NCBI GenBank assembly: GCA_963976695.1
Contig: CAXBMB010000045.1
Coordinates: 1 to 30,533, forward strand
DNA from: CAXBMB01 sp963976695
Lineage (GTDB): Bacteria; Pseudomonadota; Alphaproteobacteria; Kiloniellales; DSM-21159
DNA: 30,533 nucleotides
Direction of reading: 5' to 3'
The notes below the pieces were generated by a model that was given only the letters and a program-made list of their open reading frames with translations, made no database searches and was not told the origin of the DNA. A program made the position numbers and the translations under genes. Shown piece after piece: positions 1 through 7,653 of this stretch; positions within the stretch are counted from its first letter, which is position 1, and the number at the start of each line of letters is the position of its first letter.

Positions 1-24
1 TCTCGGTGGCGATCTCGGTGGCGA
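1..24. repeat. 12-bp tandem direct repeat, two copies
   Basis: Two exact copies of tctcggtggcga stand head to tail at the left edge of the window. In the HutD reading frame they encode repeated Leu-Gly-Gly-Asp/Glu. It is the first of several short tandem duplications of 9 to 17 bp in this window. Confidence 0.8.
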
Positions 25-547
25 GGCCTTTTCCTGGCGAATCAGCCTGGCCGACGTCACCCAAGACGGCCCCTATTCCGACTTCAGCGGCTATCGCCGC
101 GTCCTCACCCTGGTGGCGGGTCGGGGAACCGAGCTGTGCGGCCGGTCCGGTCAAAGCCTGCGCATCGACCAGCACTATCAGCCGCGCGAGTTCGATGGCG
201 CGCTGCCGCTGCAAGGCCGCTTGCTGGACGGCCCGATCCGCAATTTCAACCTTATCTATCGCCCCGACCGGGTCCGCGCCACCGTGCAGCGGCTGACCAT
301 TGACCGGCAGACGATGGTGCCGGCCCGGCAACCGGAAACCCGTTTGCTATTCCTCGCCCAGGCGCCCGGTGGCGGCGCGACCGGGCGCAGGGCGGGGGTG
401 ATGGCCAGGCAAGGCGGGGCGTCGGCGCGGCTTCAACCGGGCGACAGCCTCTTGCTCGCCGCCGGCGGACCGTCGCCGGATTCCCTGCGGCTGGCATGCC
501 GGGGTCTGGCGACCGCGCTGCTGGTCACCCTTGAGCAAAGCGCTTAA
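2..547 (+). CDS. HutD/Ves family protein, 5'-truncated by the window edge
   Basis: The frame is open from the first bases and ends with TAA at 545-547, so only the C-terminal ~181 residues are present. The segment FSWRISLADV, followed by GPYSDFSGYRRVLTLVAG and later GPIRNFNLIYR, is the pattern I associate with HutD/Ves, a small cupin-like family often found with histidine-utilisation genes. The biochemical role of HutD is not firmly established; it has been suggested to tune hut expression. No other hut gene is visible here, so association with histidine catabolism is not supported inside the window. The true start lies to the left of base 1. Confidence 0.72.
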   Translation, partial: LGGDLGGEAFSWRISLADVTQDGPYSDFSGYRRVLTLVAGRGTELCGRSGQSLRIDQHYQPREFDGALPLQGRLLDGPIRNFNLIYRPDRVRATVQRLTIDRQTMVPARQPETRLLFLAQAPGGGATGRRAGVMARQGGASARLQPGDSLLLAAGGPSPDSLRLACRGLATALLVTLEQSA

Positions 548-624
548 AATCCGAATCGCGTTATATGGAACCGCGCCGCGACCCCGGTTAAACCGATCTG
601 ACTCTCATTGGAAAGCCCGCCCAC

Positions 625-1515
625 TTGGCCAGTCCACATGAACAACCCCTCGCTCTTGCCGGCCGGTTGATTGCCAGCATCGGCCGCCGTGACTTCCCCG
701 ACCAGCTCCACCGGGTGATCAAGCAGTTCATCCAAATCGACAGCTACGTGGTGCTGCTGTTCACCGGCGACCAGGCGCCGCTTGTGCTGCATGACCTGCT
801 CGACGCCAGTGAGCGGCCGCTGTTTTACCAGCGCTATCTTCGTGACGGCGCCTTCCTGCTCAGTCCGTTTTTCGTCGCGGCGCGCGAGCGCGAGGTTGCC
901 GGATTTTTCCGGGTTGTCGACATCGCCCCCGACGATTTCTTCAAAAGCGAGTACTACGCCAACTATTACCGGCCGTCGGCCACGGTTGACGAAGCCTGCT
1001 ATATTCAACCGATGGGCAAGCGGCGTTTTCTGCTGATTTCCTGCGGTCGGCTGCACCGGGATCAGTGTTTTTCGGTGAGCGAGCGCAATCGGCTGTCCGA
1101 GATGGCGCCGGTCATTCAGGCCGCGGCGGCGCAACATTGGAAAAGCGCCGGACTGGCGCAACGCCGCGCCCCCCACCACCTCCCCACCGACCACGTAACC
1201 GCCGACCACGTAACCGCCGGCCACCCTATCGCCGGCCAGACGCCCCACCAGGAACTCGAACTTGGCGCGCGGTCCAGCCGGTCCAGCCGGAATCTGGGCA
1301 AGGTGTTGGAATCCTTTGGCGACGGCTGCCTAACCGACCGTGAACGGCAGGTCGCCCTCATGCTGCTGCGCGGCCATTCCTCCAAATCGGCCGCCCGCGC
1401 GCTCGACATCTCGCCGGCAACCGAGCGGGTCCATCGGCGCAACATCTACCTGAAGCTCGCGGTCTCCTCCCAGGCCGAGCTCTGCAGCCGATTTTTTGAA
1501 CTGCTGAGCCACTAG
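625..1515 (+). CDS. LuxR-type transcriptional regulator
   Basis: The protein is 296 residues. The C-terminal part (about residues 236-290) starts LTDRERQVALMLLRGHSSK and continues with ALDISPATERVHRRNIYLKL, a standard LuxR/GerE helix-turn-helix. The N-terminal ~175 residues form a separate sensory domain; I do not recognise an autoinducer-binding or receiver signature. A low-complexity linker with pentapeptide repeats (residues 188-207) joins them. The start is TTG at 625, chosen because GGAAAG lies 9 bases upstream and no in-frame ATG is near. It is encoded just upstream of, and co-directional with, the oxidase/hydrolase genes, so it is the best candidate activator of that block. Its ligand is unknown. 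Confidence 0.85.
   Translation: MASPHEQPLALAGRLIASIGRRDFPDQLHRVIKQFIQIDSYVVLLFTGDQAPLVLHDLLDASERPLFYQRYLRDGAFLLSPFFVAAREREVAGFFRVVDIAPDDFFKSEYYANYYRPSATVDEACYIQPMGKRRFLLISCGRLHRDQCFSVSERNRLSEMAPVIQAAAAQHWKSAGLAQRRAPHHLPTDHVTADHVTAGHPIAGQTPHQELELGARSSRSSRNLGKVLESFGDGCLTDRERQVALMLLRGHSSKSAARALDISPATERVHRRNIYLKLAVSSQAELCSRFFELLSH
1186..1230 (+). repeat. 15-bp tandem repeats in the LuxR linker
   Basis: Units at 1186-1200 and 1201-1215 differ at one base; a third, degenerate unit follows at 1216-1230. They encode TDHVT, ADHVT and AGHPI, an in-frame pentapeptide repeat in the linker between sensor and DNA-binding domains. A second short duplication (ggtccagcc twice, 1271-1288) follows 40 bases later and encodes an Arg-Ser-Ser repeat. 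Confidence 0.75.
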
Positions 1516-1626
1516 GAAAAGCAGCGCCCCCCTTACCGCATTTGACGTATGGCTGGCGTGCCGCGACGCGGTTCTACTTTGGCCTTCAAGCGGCGCGGGG
1601 CCGCGAAAAAGCGGGGTGAGGTGACA

Positions 1627-2532
1627 ATGGAAAGCTTAACCGTGCGGCGTCCCACGGGCGGCAGCGATGTTTTGACCGATTGGGGCCTGAACTCGGACTA
1701 CGGAACGCTGCGCGACGTTCTACTGGGCCCGATCGACAACTATCGCTGGATGGAAACCAGCGCCATTTCCAAACGCTCTTTCCGGCTCGGCCGCCAGTAC
1801 AATCCGCAAACCGCCCAGGCCCAATATCGGGAAGTTCTCGACGTCTACGCCCAGGCCGGCGTCACGGTTCACACCTTGCCCGCCGATCCCCACCTGCCCT
1901 ATCAGCTCTTTGCGCGGGACTCCAGCGTGATGACCCCCTGGGGCGCCATCGTCACGCAAATGCACCACCCGTGGCGGCGCGGCGAGTACGCGCCGGTCCT
2001 GCAGTTCTATCAAAGCCGGGGCATCCCACTGTACGACATGGTTACCGCCTCGGCTTTCGAGGGCGGCGACTTCAACCTGCTGGAGCCGGGCGTGGTGCTC
2101 TGCGGCTACACCAACGACCGCAGCCAGGAACCCGGAATGCGGCAGATCAAAAGCTGGATCGAAGCGGAAGGCTGGGAATTCCGCCCCTACCAGTTGGATC
2201 CCTTTTTCGTGCATGTCGACGCGCTGGTGGTGATGCTGGCGGACAAATTGGCCGCCGTGTGCGTCGAGGCCCTGGAGCCGGAGTTGATCTCCTGGCTGAA
2301 AGATCGCGGCATCGCGCTGATCGACGTCTCCTTTTCCAGCGCCATCGAGTTGGGTTGCAACGTGGTCGCGCTGGGCGACGACCGGGTGCTGCTGCCCGCC
2401 GCCAGCCGAGAACTCAAACAAAAGTGCCGCGCCCAGGGCCTGACCGTGTTCGATCCGGAAGTCGACATGATCACCGGCGGCGGCGGCGGGCTGCACTGCA
2501 TGTGTCAATCGCTGCGCCGCGACCGGGTGTGA
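1627..2532 (+). CDS. Arginine deiminase / dimethylargininase-fold hydrolase (amidinotransferase superfamily)
   Basis: The product is 301 residues, close to dimethylarginine dimethylaminohydrolases and short arginine deiminases. The expected active-site features of guanidino-modifying enzymes are present: FARDSS (95-100), FEGGD (144-148, acidic substrate-binding pair), His196 in FFVHVDAL, and a glycine run followed by HCMC, with Cys291 as the predicted nucleophile. The chemistry should be attack of Cys on a guanidinium carbon, releasing ammonia or an amine. The start at 1627 was preferred over an in-frame start at 1549 because GGTGAGG sits just before it and homology begins there. It heads the catabolic block with RidA and the oxidase trio, so the substrate is probably a guanidino compound, but which one is not determinable. 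Confidence 0.78.
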   Translation: MESLTVRRPTGGSDVLTDWGLNSDYGTLRDVLLGPIDNYRWMETSAISKRSFRLGRQYNPQTAQAQYREVLDVYAQAGVTVHTLPADPHLPYQLFARDSSVMTPWGAIVTQMHHPWRRGEYAPVLQFYQSRGIPLYDMVTASAFEGGDFNLLEPGVVLCGYTNDRSQEPGMRQIKSWIEAEGWEFRPYQLDPFFVHVDALVVMLADKLAAVCVEALEPELISWLKDRGIALIDVSFSSAIELGCNVVALGDDRVLLPAASRELKQKCRAQGLTVFDPEVDMITGGGGGLHCMCQSLRRDRV

Positions 2533-2760
2533 ACCGGGTCGCGGCCAGGCCCGTCCGGCAAGAAAACCCGTGGCGGGGACCGCGCCGACCCGTTCCTCGC
2601 CTGCCGCCCGGTCGCGCCGCGCGGCGACAACAAGGCTCTTGCTCGCAGGGAAAGTGACTTTGGCGCTGGTGACGGGCCAAAGCAGGCAGAATCTTCTCGA
2701 ATTCCCCGCGCCGCTTTGCGACAACTGCGCTGTCATCTTCTTTCACCTTCGCCCTTGGCC

Positions 2761-2787
2761 GGTCGACCAGCAGTGACCTGGTCGGCC
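2761..2787 (+). other. Strong hairpin in the gap upstream of ridA
   Basis: GGTCGACCAG (2761-2770) and CTGGTCGGCC (2778-2787) form a 10-bp stem with one G-U pair and a 7-base loop. There is no U-run after it, so it is not a classical intrinsic terminator; it may be a processing or leader structure. The rest of the 295-bp gap (2533-2827) holds nothing I can call. Confidence 0.4.
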
Positions 2788-2827
2788 GAACGGCCAACCT
2801 GGCGCACCGCATCCGGAGATCAACCCC

Positions 2828-3181
2828 ATGAGCAGCATCACCCGCACCGACATCGGCCCGCGTATGAGTCAGGTCGTCAGCCACGGCGACACCCTCTATC
2901 TGGCGGGCCAGGTCGCCGCCGACTTCAGCGCCGACATCAAGGAGCAGACCCGCTCGGTCCTGGCCAAGATCGACGCCCTGCTGGCGCCGGCCGGATCTTC
3001 CAAGGAAAACCTGCTCAGCGTCACCATCTATATCCGTGATATGAAGGATTTCGCCGCCATGAACGAGATCTGGGATGGGTGGGTTCCCCAGGGCCAGACC
3101 CCGGCGCGGGCCTGCGTTCAGGCTCCCATGGCTCTGCCCGATATTCTGGTTGAGATGTCGGTGATCGCCGCGAAGCGCTAG
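2828..3181 (+). CDS. RidA/YjgF/UK114 family enamine/imine deaminase
   Basis: This is a 117-residue protein of typical Rid length. The core reads GDTLYLAGQVA near the N-terminus, then TPARACVQA with Arg94 and ILVEMSVIAA with Glu109. These match the conserved Arg and Glu of active Rid proteins, which hydrolyse reactive enamine/imine intermediates to keto acids and ammonia. It stands just before a flavin amine oxidase trio, whose product would be an imine. A role in clearing that imine is the simplest reading. It belongs to a divergent Rid subgroup rather than the housekeeping RidA type, judging from the ALPDILVEM segment. Confidence 0.88.
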   Translation: MSSITRTDIGPRMSQVVSHGDTLYLAGQVAADFSADIKEQTRSVLAKIDALLAPAGSSKENLLSVTIYIRDMKDFAAMNEIWDGWVPQGQTPARACVQAPMALPDILVEMSVIAAKR

Positions 3182-3183
3182 CA

Positions 3184-3201
3184 TGTGATCGACTGAGAAA
3201 G
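3184..3201 (+). promoter_or_regulatory. Conserved 18-nt intergenic element, copy 1
   Basis: TGTGATCGACTGAGAAAG begins just after the ridA stop and recurs with one change at 7539-7556, again just after a stop codon and about 100 bp ahead of the next gene. Repetition at equivalent positions suggests a shared control element or RNA signal, though no function is proven. Confidence 0.4.
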
Positions 3202-3274
3202 ACGCACGGGGGGGGGAGGGGCGCTTTGGCCCCCGCCGGGCGCCTTTCCCGGCGGCTGGACATAGAGGCCGGAA

Positions 3275-4384
3275 ATGGAACGCACGGAAATCGCCGTTGT
3301 CGGCGGCGGCATGATTGGGTCGGCGGTGGCCTTTGGCCTGGCGCGACAGGGCCGGCAGGTGTTGACGCTGGATCAAGGCGACCGCGATCTGCGGGCCGCG
3401 CGCGGAAATTTCGGACTGATCTGGGTACAGGGAAAGGGCGCCGGCCAACCCCACTACGCCGCCTGGACCCGCCATTCCGCCCGGCTTTGGCCGGAACTGG
3501 CCGACGAGCTGTTGGCGCGCACCGGCATCGATGTGGAGCATGAGCAACCCGGCGGCCTGCTGCCCTGCCTCAGCGAGCCGGAACTGGCCGCCGAAACCCG
3601 CCTGCTGACGCGCATCAATCAGGAGGCGCAAGGCGACAGTCCCTTCCAGGTCTTGACCGGCGCGGCGCTGAAGGACGCCGAACCGGCGATCGCCGCTGAC
3701 ATTCCGGGGGCGACCTACATGCCGCTGGACGGGCAGTGCAATCCGCTATTCCTGCTGCACGCCCTGCACCACGCCTTCCAGGCGCTGGGCGGGCGCTATC
3801 TTCCCTTCCACCCGGTCGAGGAGATCCAGCCCCAGGGGGGCGGCTTCCTGCTTCGCACGCCCAAGGCCAGCATTGCCTGCGAACGGGTGATCCTGGCCGC
3901 CGGCTTCGGCAACCTGCCGCTGGGCGCGCCGCTGGGCCTGCACCAACCGGTCTACCCCCAGCGCGGCCAGATCCTGGTCAGCGAGAAACTCGACCCCCTG
4001 CTCCGCCACACCGGCATCTACGCCCGCCAGACCCGCGCCGGCGGCGTCATGATGGGCGATTCCAAGGAACGGGTGCGCTTCAACGACGGCACCGCCGTTC
4101 GCGTGCAGGCCGAAATCGCCCAACGCGCCCTGCGGATCTATCCCTGCCTTGCCCAGGTGCAGGTGGTGCGAACCTGGGGCGCGCTCCGGGTGTTGACCCC
4201 CGACGGCCTGCCGATCTACGAACAGTCCGCGCAGTTTCCCGGGGCCTATGGCCTCACCTCGCACAGCGGCGTGACCCTGGCGGCGGCGCACGCCCTTACC
4301 CTGCCCGACTGGCTGCTGGGGCAGGCCGCGCCGCGGCTCGACTTCCACGCCTTCGAGAGCCAGCGTTTCAAGGAGGCCGGATAA
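3275..4384 (+). CDS. FAD-dependent amine/amino-acid oxidoreductase (DAO family, HcnC/opine-oxidase B-like)
   Basis: The 369-residue protein begins with a Rossmann FAD site, VVGGGMIGSAVAFGLA (about residues 8-23), followed by ARGNFGLIWVQGKG, typical of the D-amino-acid oxidase/glycine oxidase/HcnC group. The C-terminal GLTSHSGVTLAAAHAL is the second FAD-contact region of these enzymes. The start has GAGG 9 bases upstream. Its stop overlaps the next start (TAATG at 4382-4386). With the two following genes it forms the three-subunit set known from hydrogen cyanide synthase, D-hydroxyproline dehydrogenase and opine oxidases. It would be the substrate-oxidising subunit acting on a secondary amine or amino acid. 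The substrate is unknown. Confidence 0.85.
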   Translation: MERTEIAVVGGGMIGSAVAFGLARQGRQVLTLDQGDRDLRAARGNFGLIWVQGKGAGQPHYAAWTRHSARLWPELADELLARTGIDVEHEQPGGLLPCLSEPELAAETRLLTRINQEAQGDSPFQVLTGAALKDAEPAIAADIPGATYMPLDGQCNPLFLLHALHHAFQALGGRYLPFHPVEEIQPQGGGFLLRTPKASIACERVILAAGFGNLPLGAPLGLHQPVYPQRGQILVSEKLDPLLRHTGIYARQTRAGGVMMGDSKERVRFNDGTAVRVQAEIAQRALRIYPCLAQVQVVRTWGALRVLTPDGLPIYEQSAQFPGAYGLTSHSGVTLAAAHALTLPDWLLGQAAPRLDFHAFESQRFKEAG

Positions 4385-4719
4385 TGTTCACACGCCTCGC
4401 CCCCGGGCGCGACCGTCCCTGCTTCGACATCACCCTCGACGGTCAAACCGTCACCCTGCAGGCCGGCGACAGCCTGACGACGGCTTTCCTGCTGTCGGAC
4501 CGGCCCCAAACCCGCACCACGCCGCTCAGCGGGGCCGCGCGCGCGCCTTACTGCGCCATGGGGGTCTGTTTCGACTGCCTGATAACCCTGGACGGCCGGC
4601 CCAACCAACAGGCCTGCCTGATCGAGGCGCAGCCGGGCATGGTGGTGACCCGGCAGGTCGGCAAGCCGGCGCTGACGCCGGCGGGCGGCGGCGGCTCCGA
4701 CCAGGGAGAAACGGCATGA
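4384..4719 (+). CDS. Small (2Fe-2S)-binding protein (HcnA / opine-oxidase C-like)
   Basis: The 111-residue protein has Cys57, Cys62, Cys65 and Cys78 (C-x4-C-x2-C-x12-C), the plant-ferredoxin-type [2Fe-2S] ligand pattern, in APYCAMGVCFDCL...QACL. Its size and position match the small iron-sulfur subunit of HcnABC-type and opine-oxidase-type dehydrogenases. It overlaps the preceding gene by one base and the following gene by four (ATGA), so the three are translationally coupled. It should carry electrons between the FAD-dependent substrate subunit and the larger NAD(P)/FAD subunit. The last ~15 residues are a Gly-rich tail. Confidence 0.87.
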   Translation: MFTRLAPGRDRPCFDITLDGQTVTLQAGDSLTTAFLLSDRPQTRTTPLSGAARAPYCAMGVCFDCLITLDGRPNQQACLIEAQPGMVVTRQVGKPALTPAGGGGSDQGETA

Positions 4720-6248
4720 CCGAAAATCCGCCGTCCGACGCGCCGGTCGACCTGGCGATCATCGGCGCGGGTCCCGCCGGGCTGGCGGCGGCCATCGCGG
4801 CGCGGGCCCAGGGCCTGTCAACGGTTCTGCTGGACGAGCAAGCCCATCCCGGCGGCCAGATCTACCGCGCCATCGAGGCCCCCGGTCCGGCCGACCCGCG
4901 GCGCGTGCTGGGAACGGACTACCTGGAAGGGACCGGGTTGGCCCAGGAGCTGCGCGCCAGCGGCTGCCGCTACCTGCCCGCCAGCACGGTCTGGCAGATC
5001 GAGCGCCGGGAGCCGGACGGCGAAACCGACCCGGCCGCCGGCCCGGATTTTGACGTCTTTTTCTCCCGGCAGGGCCGCGGCCAGGCCTTGCGCGCGCAGG
5101 TGGTGATCCTGGCGTCCGGCGCCATGGAGCGGGCCTGCCCCATTCCCGGCTGGGAGCTTCCCGGCGTGATGACCGCTGGCGCCGCCCAAACGCTGCTCAA
5201 GGGTCAGGGCCTGGTGGCGGAAAACGCCGTCTTCGCTGGCTCCGGCCCGCTGCTCTATCTGGTGGCGGCCCAGTATCGCCGGGCCGGCGTGACCATCCGG
5301 CGGCTGATCGACACCACCCCGGCCTCGAACCGCTGGGACGCGCTCGCCCATCTGGGCGGCGCGCTGCGCCATCCACGACAACTCTACAAGGGCCTGGCGC
5401 TGCTGGCCGAGCTGCGCGGAGCCGGCGTAAAGCGGATCACGGCCGATCGGCTGGAGGCCCTGGGCGACGGCAAGCTGGAGAAGCTGCGTTACCGTCATTT
5501 GGGAACCTGGCGGGAAGAAAGCTGCGATCAGCTGTTTCTCCATCAAGGGATTGTCCCCAACGTCAACCTGGCCCTGGCCTGTGGCGTGCCACACCATTGG
5601 GACGCGCAGCAGTTGGCCTGGCGACCGCAATTGGACGCGTGGGGCCATGACCGCCAGAGCGGGTTTTTCGTTGTCGGCGACGGCGCGGGCGTGGCCGGGG
5701 CGCGGGCGGCCCGCTTGCGCGGACGGTTGGCCGGGCTGGATGCCGCCTGCCGCCTGGGCAGGCTGACCAGCGACCAACGCAACGCCCTGGCCGGGCGCGA
5801 CCGCATCGCCCTACGCCGGGAAGAGGCCTTTCGGCCCTTTCTCGACAGCCTCTATCACCCGGCCGCCGCCCTGCGCCTGCCGCGGTCGCCCGAGACCCTG
5901 GTTTGCCGTTGTGAAGAGGTTCCGGCCGGCGAAATCGAGGCCGCCGTCAAGCTGGGCTGCGTCGGCCCCAATCAGCTCAAAAGCTTTACCCGCTGCGGCA
6001 TGGGCCCCTGCCAGGGCCGGACATGCGGCCACCTGATCAGCGAGATGATGGCGAAACTTTCGGGTCGACCGGTCCAGGAAGTGGGGTATTTTCGTCTTCG
6101 CCCTCCGGTAAAGCCGCTGCGGCTGGCCGAACTGGCCAGCCTGGCGGACGCCGACAGCGACCCAACCGCCGACCCGACCGCCCCGCCCCCCGTCCCACCC
6201 CCTAGAGTCGGATCGGTTTCGGTCGATCACAATCCAGACAGCTATTGA
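4716..6248 (+). CDS. NAD(P)/FAD-dependent oxidoreductase with BFD-like [2Fe-2S] motif (HcnB / opine-oxidase A-like)
   Basis: The protein has 510 residues. An N-terminal dinucleotide site, IIGAGPAGLAAAIAA (about 15-29), is followed by a pyridine nucleotide-disulfide-type second Rossmann region with ENAVFAGSGPLLY. The C-terminal part has Cys397 and Cys399 (VCRCEEV) and later CGMGPCQGRTC with Cys432 and Cys437, the BFD-like [2Fe-2S] site typical of HcnB and opine oxidase A subunits. An extra Cys427 sits in the same segment. AGGGAGA lies ahead of the start. A Pro/Asp-rich, low-complexity C-terminus of about 35 residues follows the Fe-S domain. It is the electron-transfer partner of the two genes before it. 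Confidence 0.87.
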   Translation: MTENPPSDAPVDLAIIGAGPAGLAAAIAARAQGLSTVLLDEQAHPGGQIYRAIEAPGPADPRRVLGTDYLEGTGLAQELRASGCRYLPASTVWQIERREPDGETDPAAGPDFDVFFSRQGRGQALRAQVVILASGAMERACPIPGWELPGVMTAGAAQTLLKGQGLVAENAVFAGSGPLLYLVAAQYRRAGVTIRRLIDTTPASNRWDALAHLGGALRHPRQLYKGLALLAELRGAGVKRITADRLEALGDGKLEKLRYRHLGTWREESCDQLFLHQGIVPNVNLALACGVPHHWDAQQLAWRPQLDAWGHDRQSGFFVVGDGAGVAGARAARLRGRLAGLDAACRLGRLTSDQRNALAGRDRIALRREEAFRPFLDSLYHPAAALRLPRSPETLVCRCEEVPAGEIEAAVKLGCVGPNQLKSFTRCGMGPCQGRTCGHLISEMMAKLSGRPVQEVGYFRLRPPVKPLRLAELASLADADSDPTADPTAPPPVPPPRVGSVSVDHNPDSY

Positions 6249-6262
6249 GGAAGACCCCGCCC

Positions 6263-7525
6263 GTGACCGCAACAGCTCCCCCGCTTGAACAAACAACGCG
6301 CGCCGCCGTGGCGCAGGCGCTGGCCCTGGGCTGGGAAAGCCAGCAGGCCTTTCTCGCCAAGCTGGTTCAGTGCCCCAGCGACAACCCGGTCGGGGACTGC
6401 GCGCCGCACGGTGAATTGACCGCCGGGCTGTTGGCGGAGCTGGGCTTTACGGTCGAGCGCCACCCGGTGGACGCGGCGGCGCTGCAGGCCTGCGGCATGC
6501 GCTCCGCCACCAACCTGGTGGTTCGGCGAAACTTCGGCGGCCAGGGCCCCACCATCGCCTTGAACGCCCACGGCGATGTGGTGCCCCCCGGCGCTGGCTG
6601 GCGCCGGGATCCCTACGGCGCGCAGGTGGACGCGGGTGTGATGTATGGGCGCGGCGTCGCCGTCTCCAAGTCTGACTTCGCCACCTACGCCTTTGCCTTG
6701 TTGGCGCTGGAGCCGCTGCGCGACCAATTGCAGGGCGCGGTGGAGCTGCACTTCACCTACGACGAGGAAACCGGCGGCGAAATCGGCCCGCGCCGTCTGC
6801 TACAGCAGGGCATCAGCGCGCCGGACCTTTGCATCTCCGCCGGCTTCTGCCATGGGGTGGTCACGGCCCACAACGGCTGCCTTCACCTCCAGGTCGTCGT
6901 CACCGGCGTTTCGGCCCACGCCGCCAAGCCCGACAGCGGCGTCGATGCGCTGGAAGCCACCACCGCCCTGCTCTCCCAGCTCTACCGCTTGCGCCGGGAC
7001 TTTCCGGCGCAACGCTCGGCCATTCCCGGGATCGGCCACCCCAACATCACGGTGGGGCTGATCGAAGGGGGCATCAACACCAACGTGGTGCCCGACAAGA
7101 TAACCCTGCGCCTGGACCGTCGGATGACGCCGGAGGAAGACGCCGCGCGGGTGGAGGCGGACCTGCGCAAGCTGATCGCCGACACGCTGGACGGCTACCC
7201 CGGCATCGGCTGCGAGATTACCCGACCGCTGCTGGCCAACCCGCTGAAGCGCCTGCCCGGCGCCGAGCGCCTGATTGCCCCCCTGCAGCGTTACGGCGCT
7301 GAAATCCTGGGGCATCCGCTGCAGGAGGAGGGCGTGCCGCTCTATACCGATGCCCGGCTCTACGCCGAAGCGGGCATTCCCACCGTGGCTTTCGGCGCCG
7401 GGCCGGCCTCCTTCCTGGAAGCCAACGGCCACCGGGCCGATGAACGGTTGACGCTTACCGACCTGCGGGCCGCCACGACGATCGTCGCCCTTGCCCTGGC
7501 GGAGTTGCTGGCGCGGCCGAGCTGA
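6263..7525 (+). CDS. M20-family metallohydrolase (ArgE/DapE-like) with altered metal site
   Basis: This is a 420-residue protein of the M20 amidohydrolase/peptidase family. NAHGDVV (His103), DEETGG (Glu168, Glu169) and the C-terminal NGHRADE (His390) are present. The usual GRGxxDxK, whose Asp bridges two metals, reads GRGVAVSK with Val134 at the Asp position. The usual Glu/Asp of the EPT segment is also not found (ISAGFCHG). The dimerisation-domain segment GVSAHAAKPDSGVDALEA is normal. I chose the GTG at 6263, which has GAGGAAG upstream, over TTG at 6245, which overlaps the previous stop. An N-deacylase, deformylase or decarbamoylase role is expected if it is active. Confidence 0.8.
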   Translation: MTATAPPLEQTTRAAVAQALALGWESQQAFLAKLVQCPSDNPVGDCAPHGELTAGLLAELGFTVERHPVDAAALQACGMRSATNLVVRRNFGGQGPTIALNAHGDVVPPGAGWRRDPYGAQVDAGVMYGRGVAVSKSDFATYAFALLALEPLRDQLQGAVELHFTYDEETGGEIGPRRLLQQGISAPDLCISAGFCHGVVTAHNGCLHLQVVVTGVSAHAAKPDSGVDALEATTALLSQLYRLRRDFPAQRSAIPGIGHPNITVGLIEGGINTNVVPDKITLRLDRRMTPEEDAARVEADLRKLIADTLDGYPGIGCEITRPLLANPLKRLPGAERLIAPLQRYGAEILGHPLQEEGVPLYTDARLYAEAGIPTVAFGAGPASFLEANGHRADERLTLTDLRAATTIVALALAELLARPS

Positions 7526-7538
7526 ACCGACGCGATGG

Positions 7539-7556
7539 TGTGATCGGCTGAGAAAG
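7539..7556 (+). promoter_or_regulatory. Conserved 18-nt intergenic element, copy 2
   Basis: TGTGATCGGCTGAGAAAG differs from the copy at 3184-3201 by a single base. It lies 14 bases after the M20 stop and about 100 bases ahead of the PuuE-type gene. The match extends no further than a few bases on either side. Confidence 0.4.
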
Positions 7557-7595
7557 CAGCGCCTGGCGCTTCGTCTCTGTCATCCGGCAGTCGCT

Positions 7596-7607
7596 GATCG
7601 CGCGATC
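7596..7607. promoter_or_regulatory. 12-bp perfect palindrome upstream of the PuuE-type gene
   Basis: GATCGCGCGATC is a perfect palindrome centred about 50 bases before the start at 7654, a usual place for an operator. A site this short and GC-rich could arise by chance. Confidence 0.3.
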
Positions 7608-7653
7608 CGACGCTCGTCTTGCAACGCCACCCTACCGGAATCGGGGAAAAACC

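Noticed and set aside
1542..1578. TTGACG upstream of the amidinohydrolase gene as a promoter -35 box
   Set aside because: No acceptable -10 box lies at 16-18 bases; the nearest (TCTACT) is about 25 bases away.
3209..3217. G-run upstream of the FAD oxidoreductase as a possible frameshift or G-quadruplex site
   Set aside because: It is intergenic, there is a single G tract rather than four, and no frame is interrupted by it.
2471..3631. Minus-strand 386-codon frame across ridA and the FAD oxidoreductase
   Set aside because: It crosses two well-supported genes and an intergenic gap on the opposite strand and has no recognisable domain.
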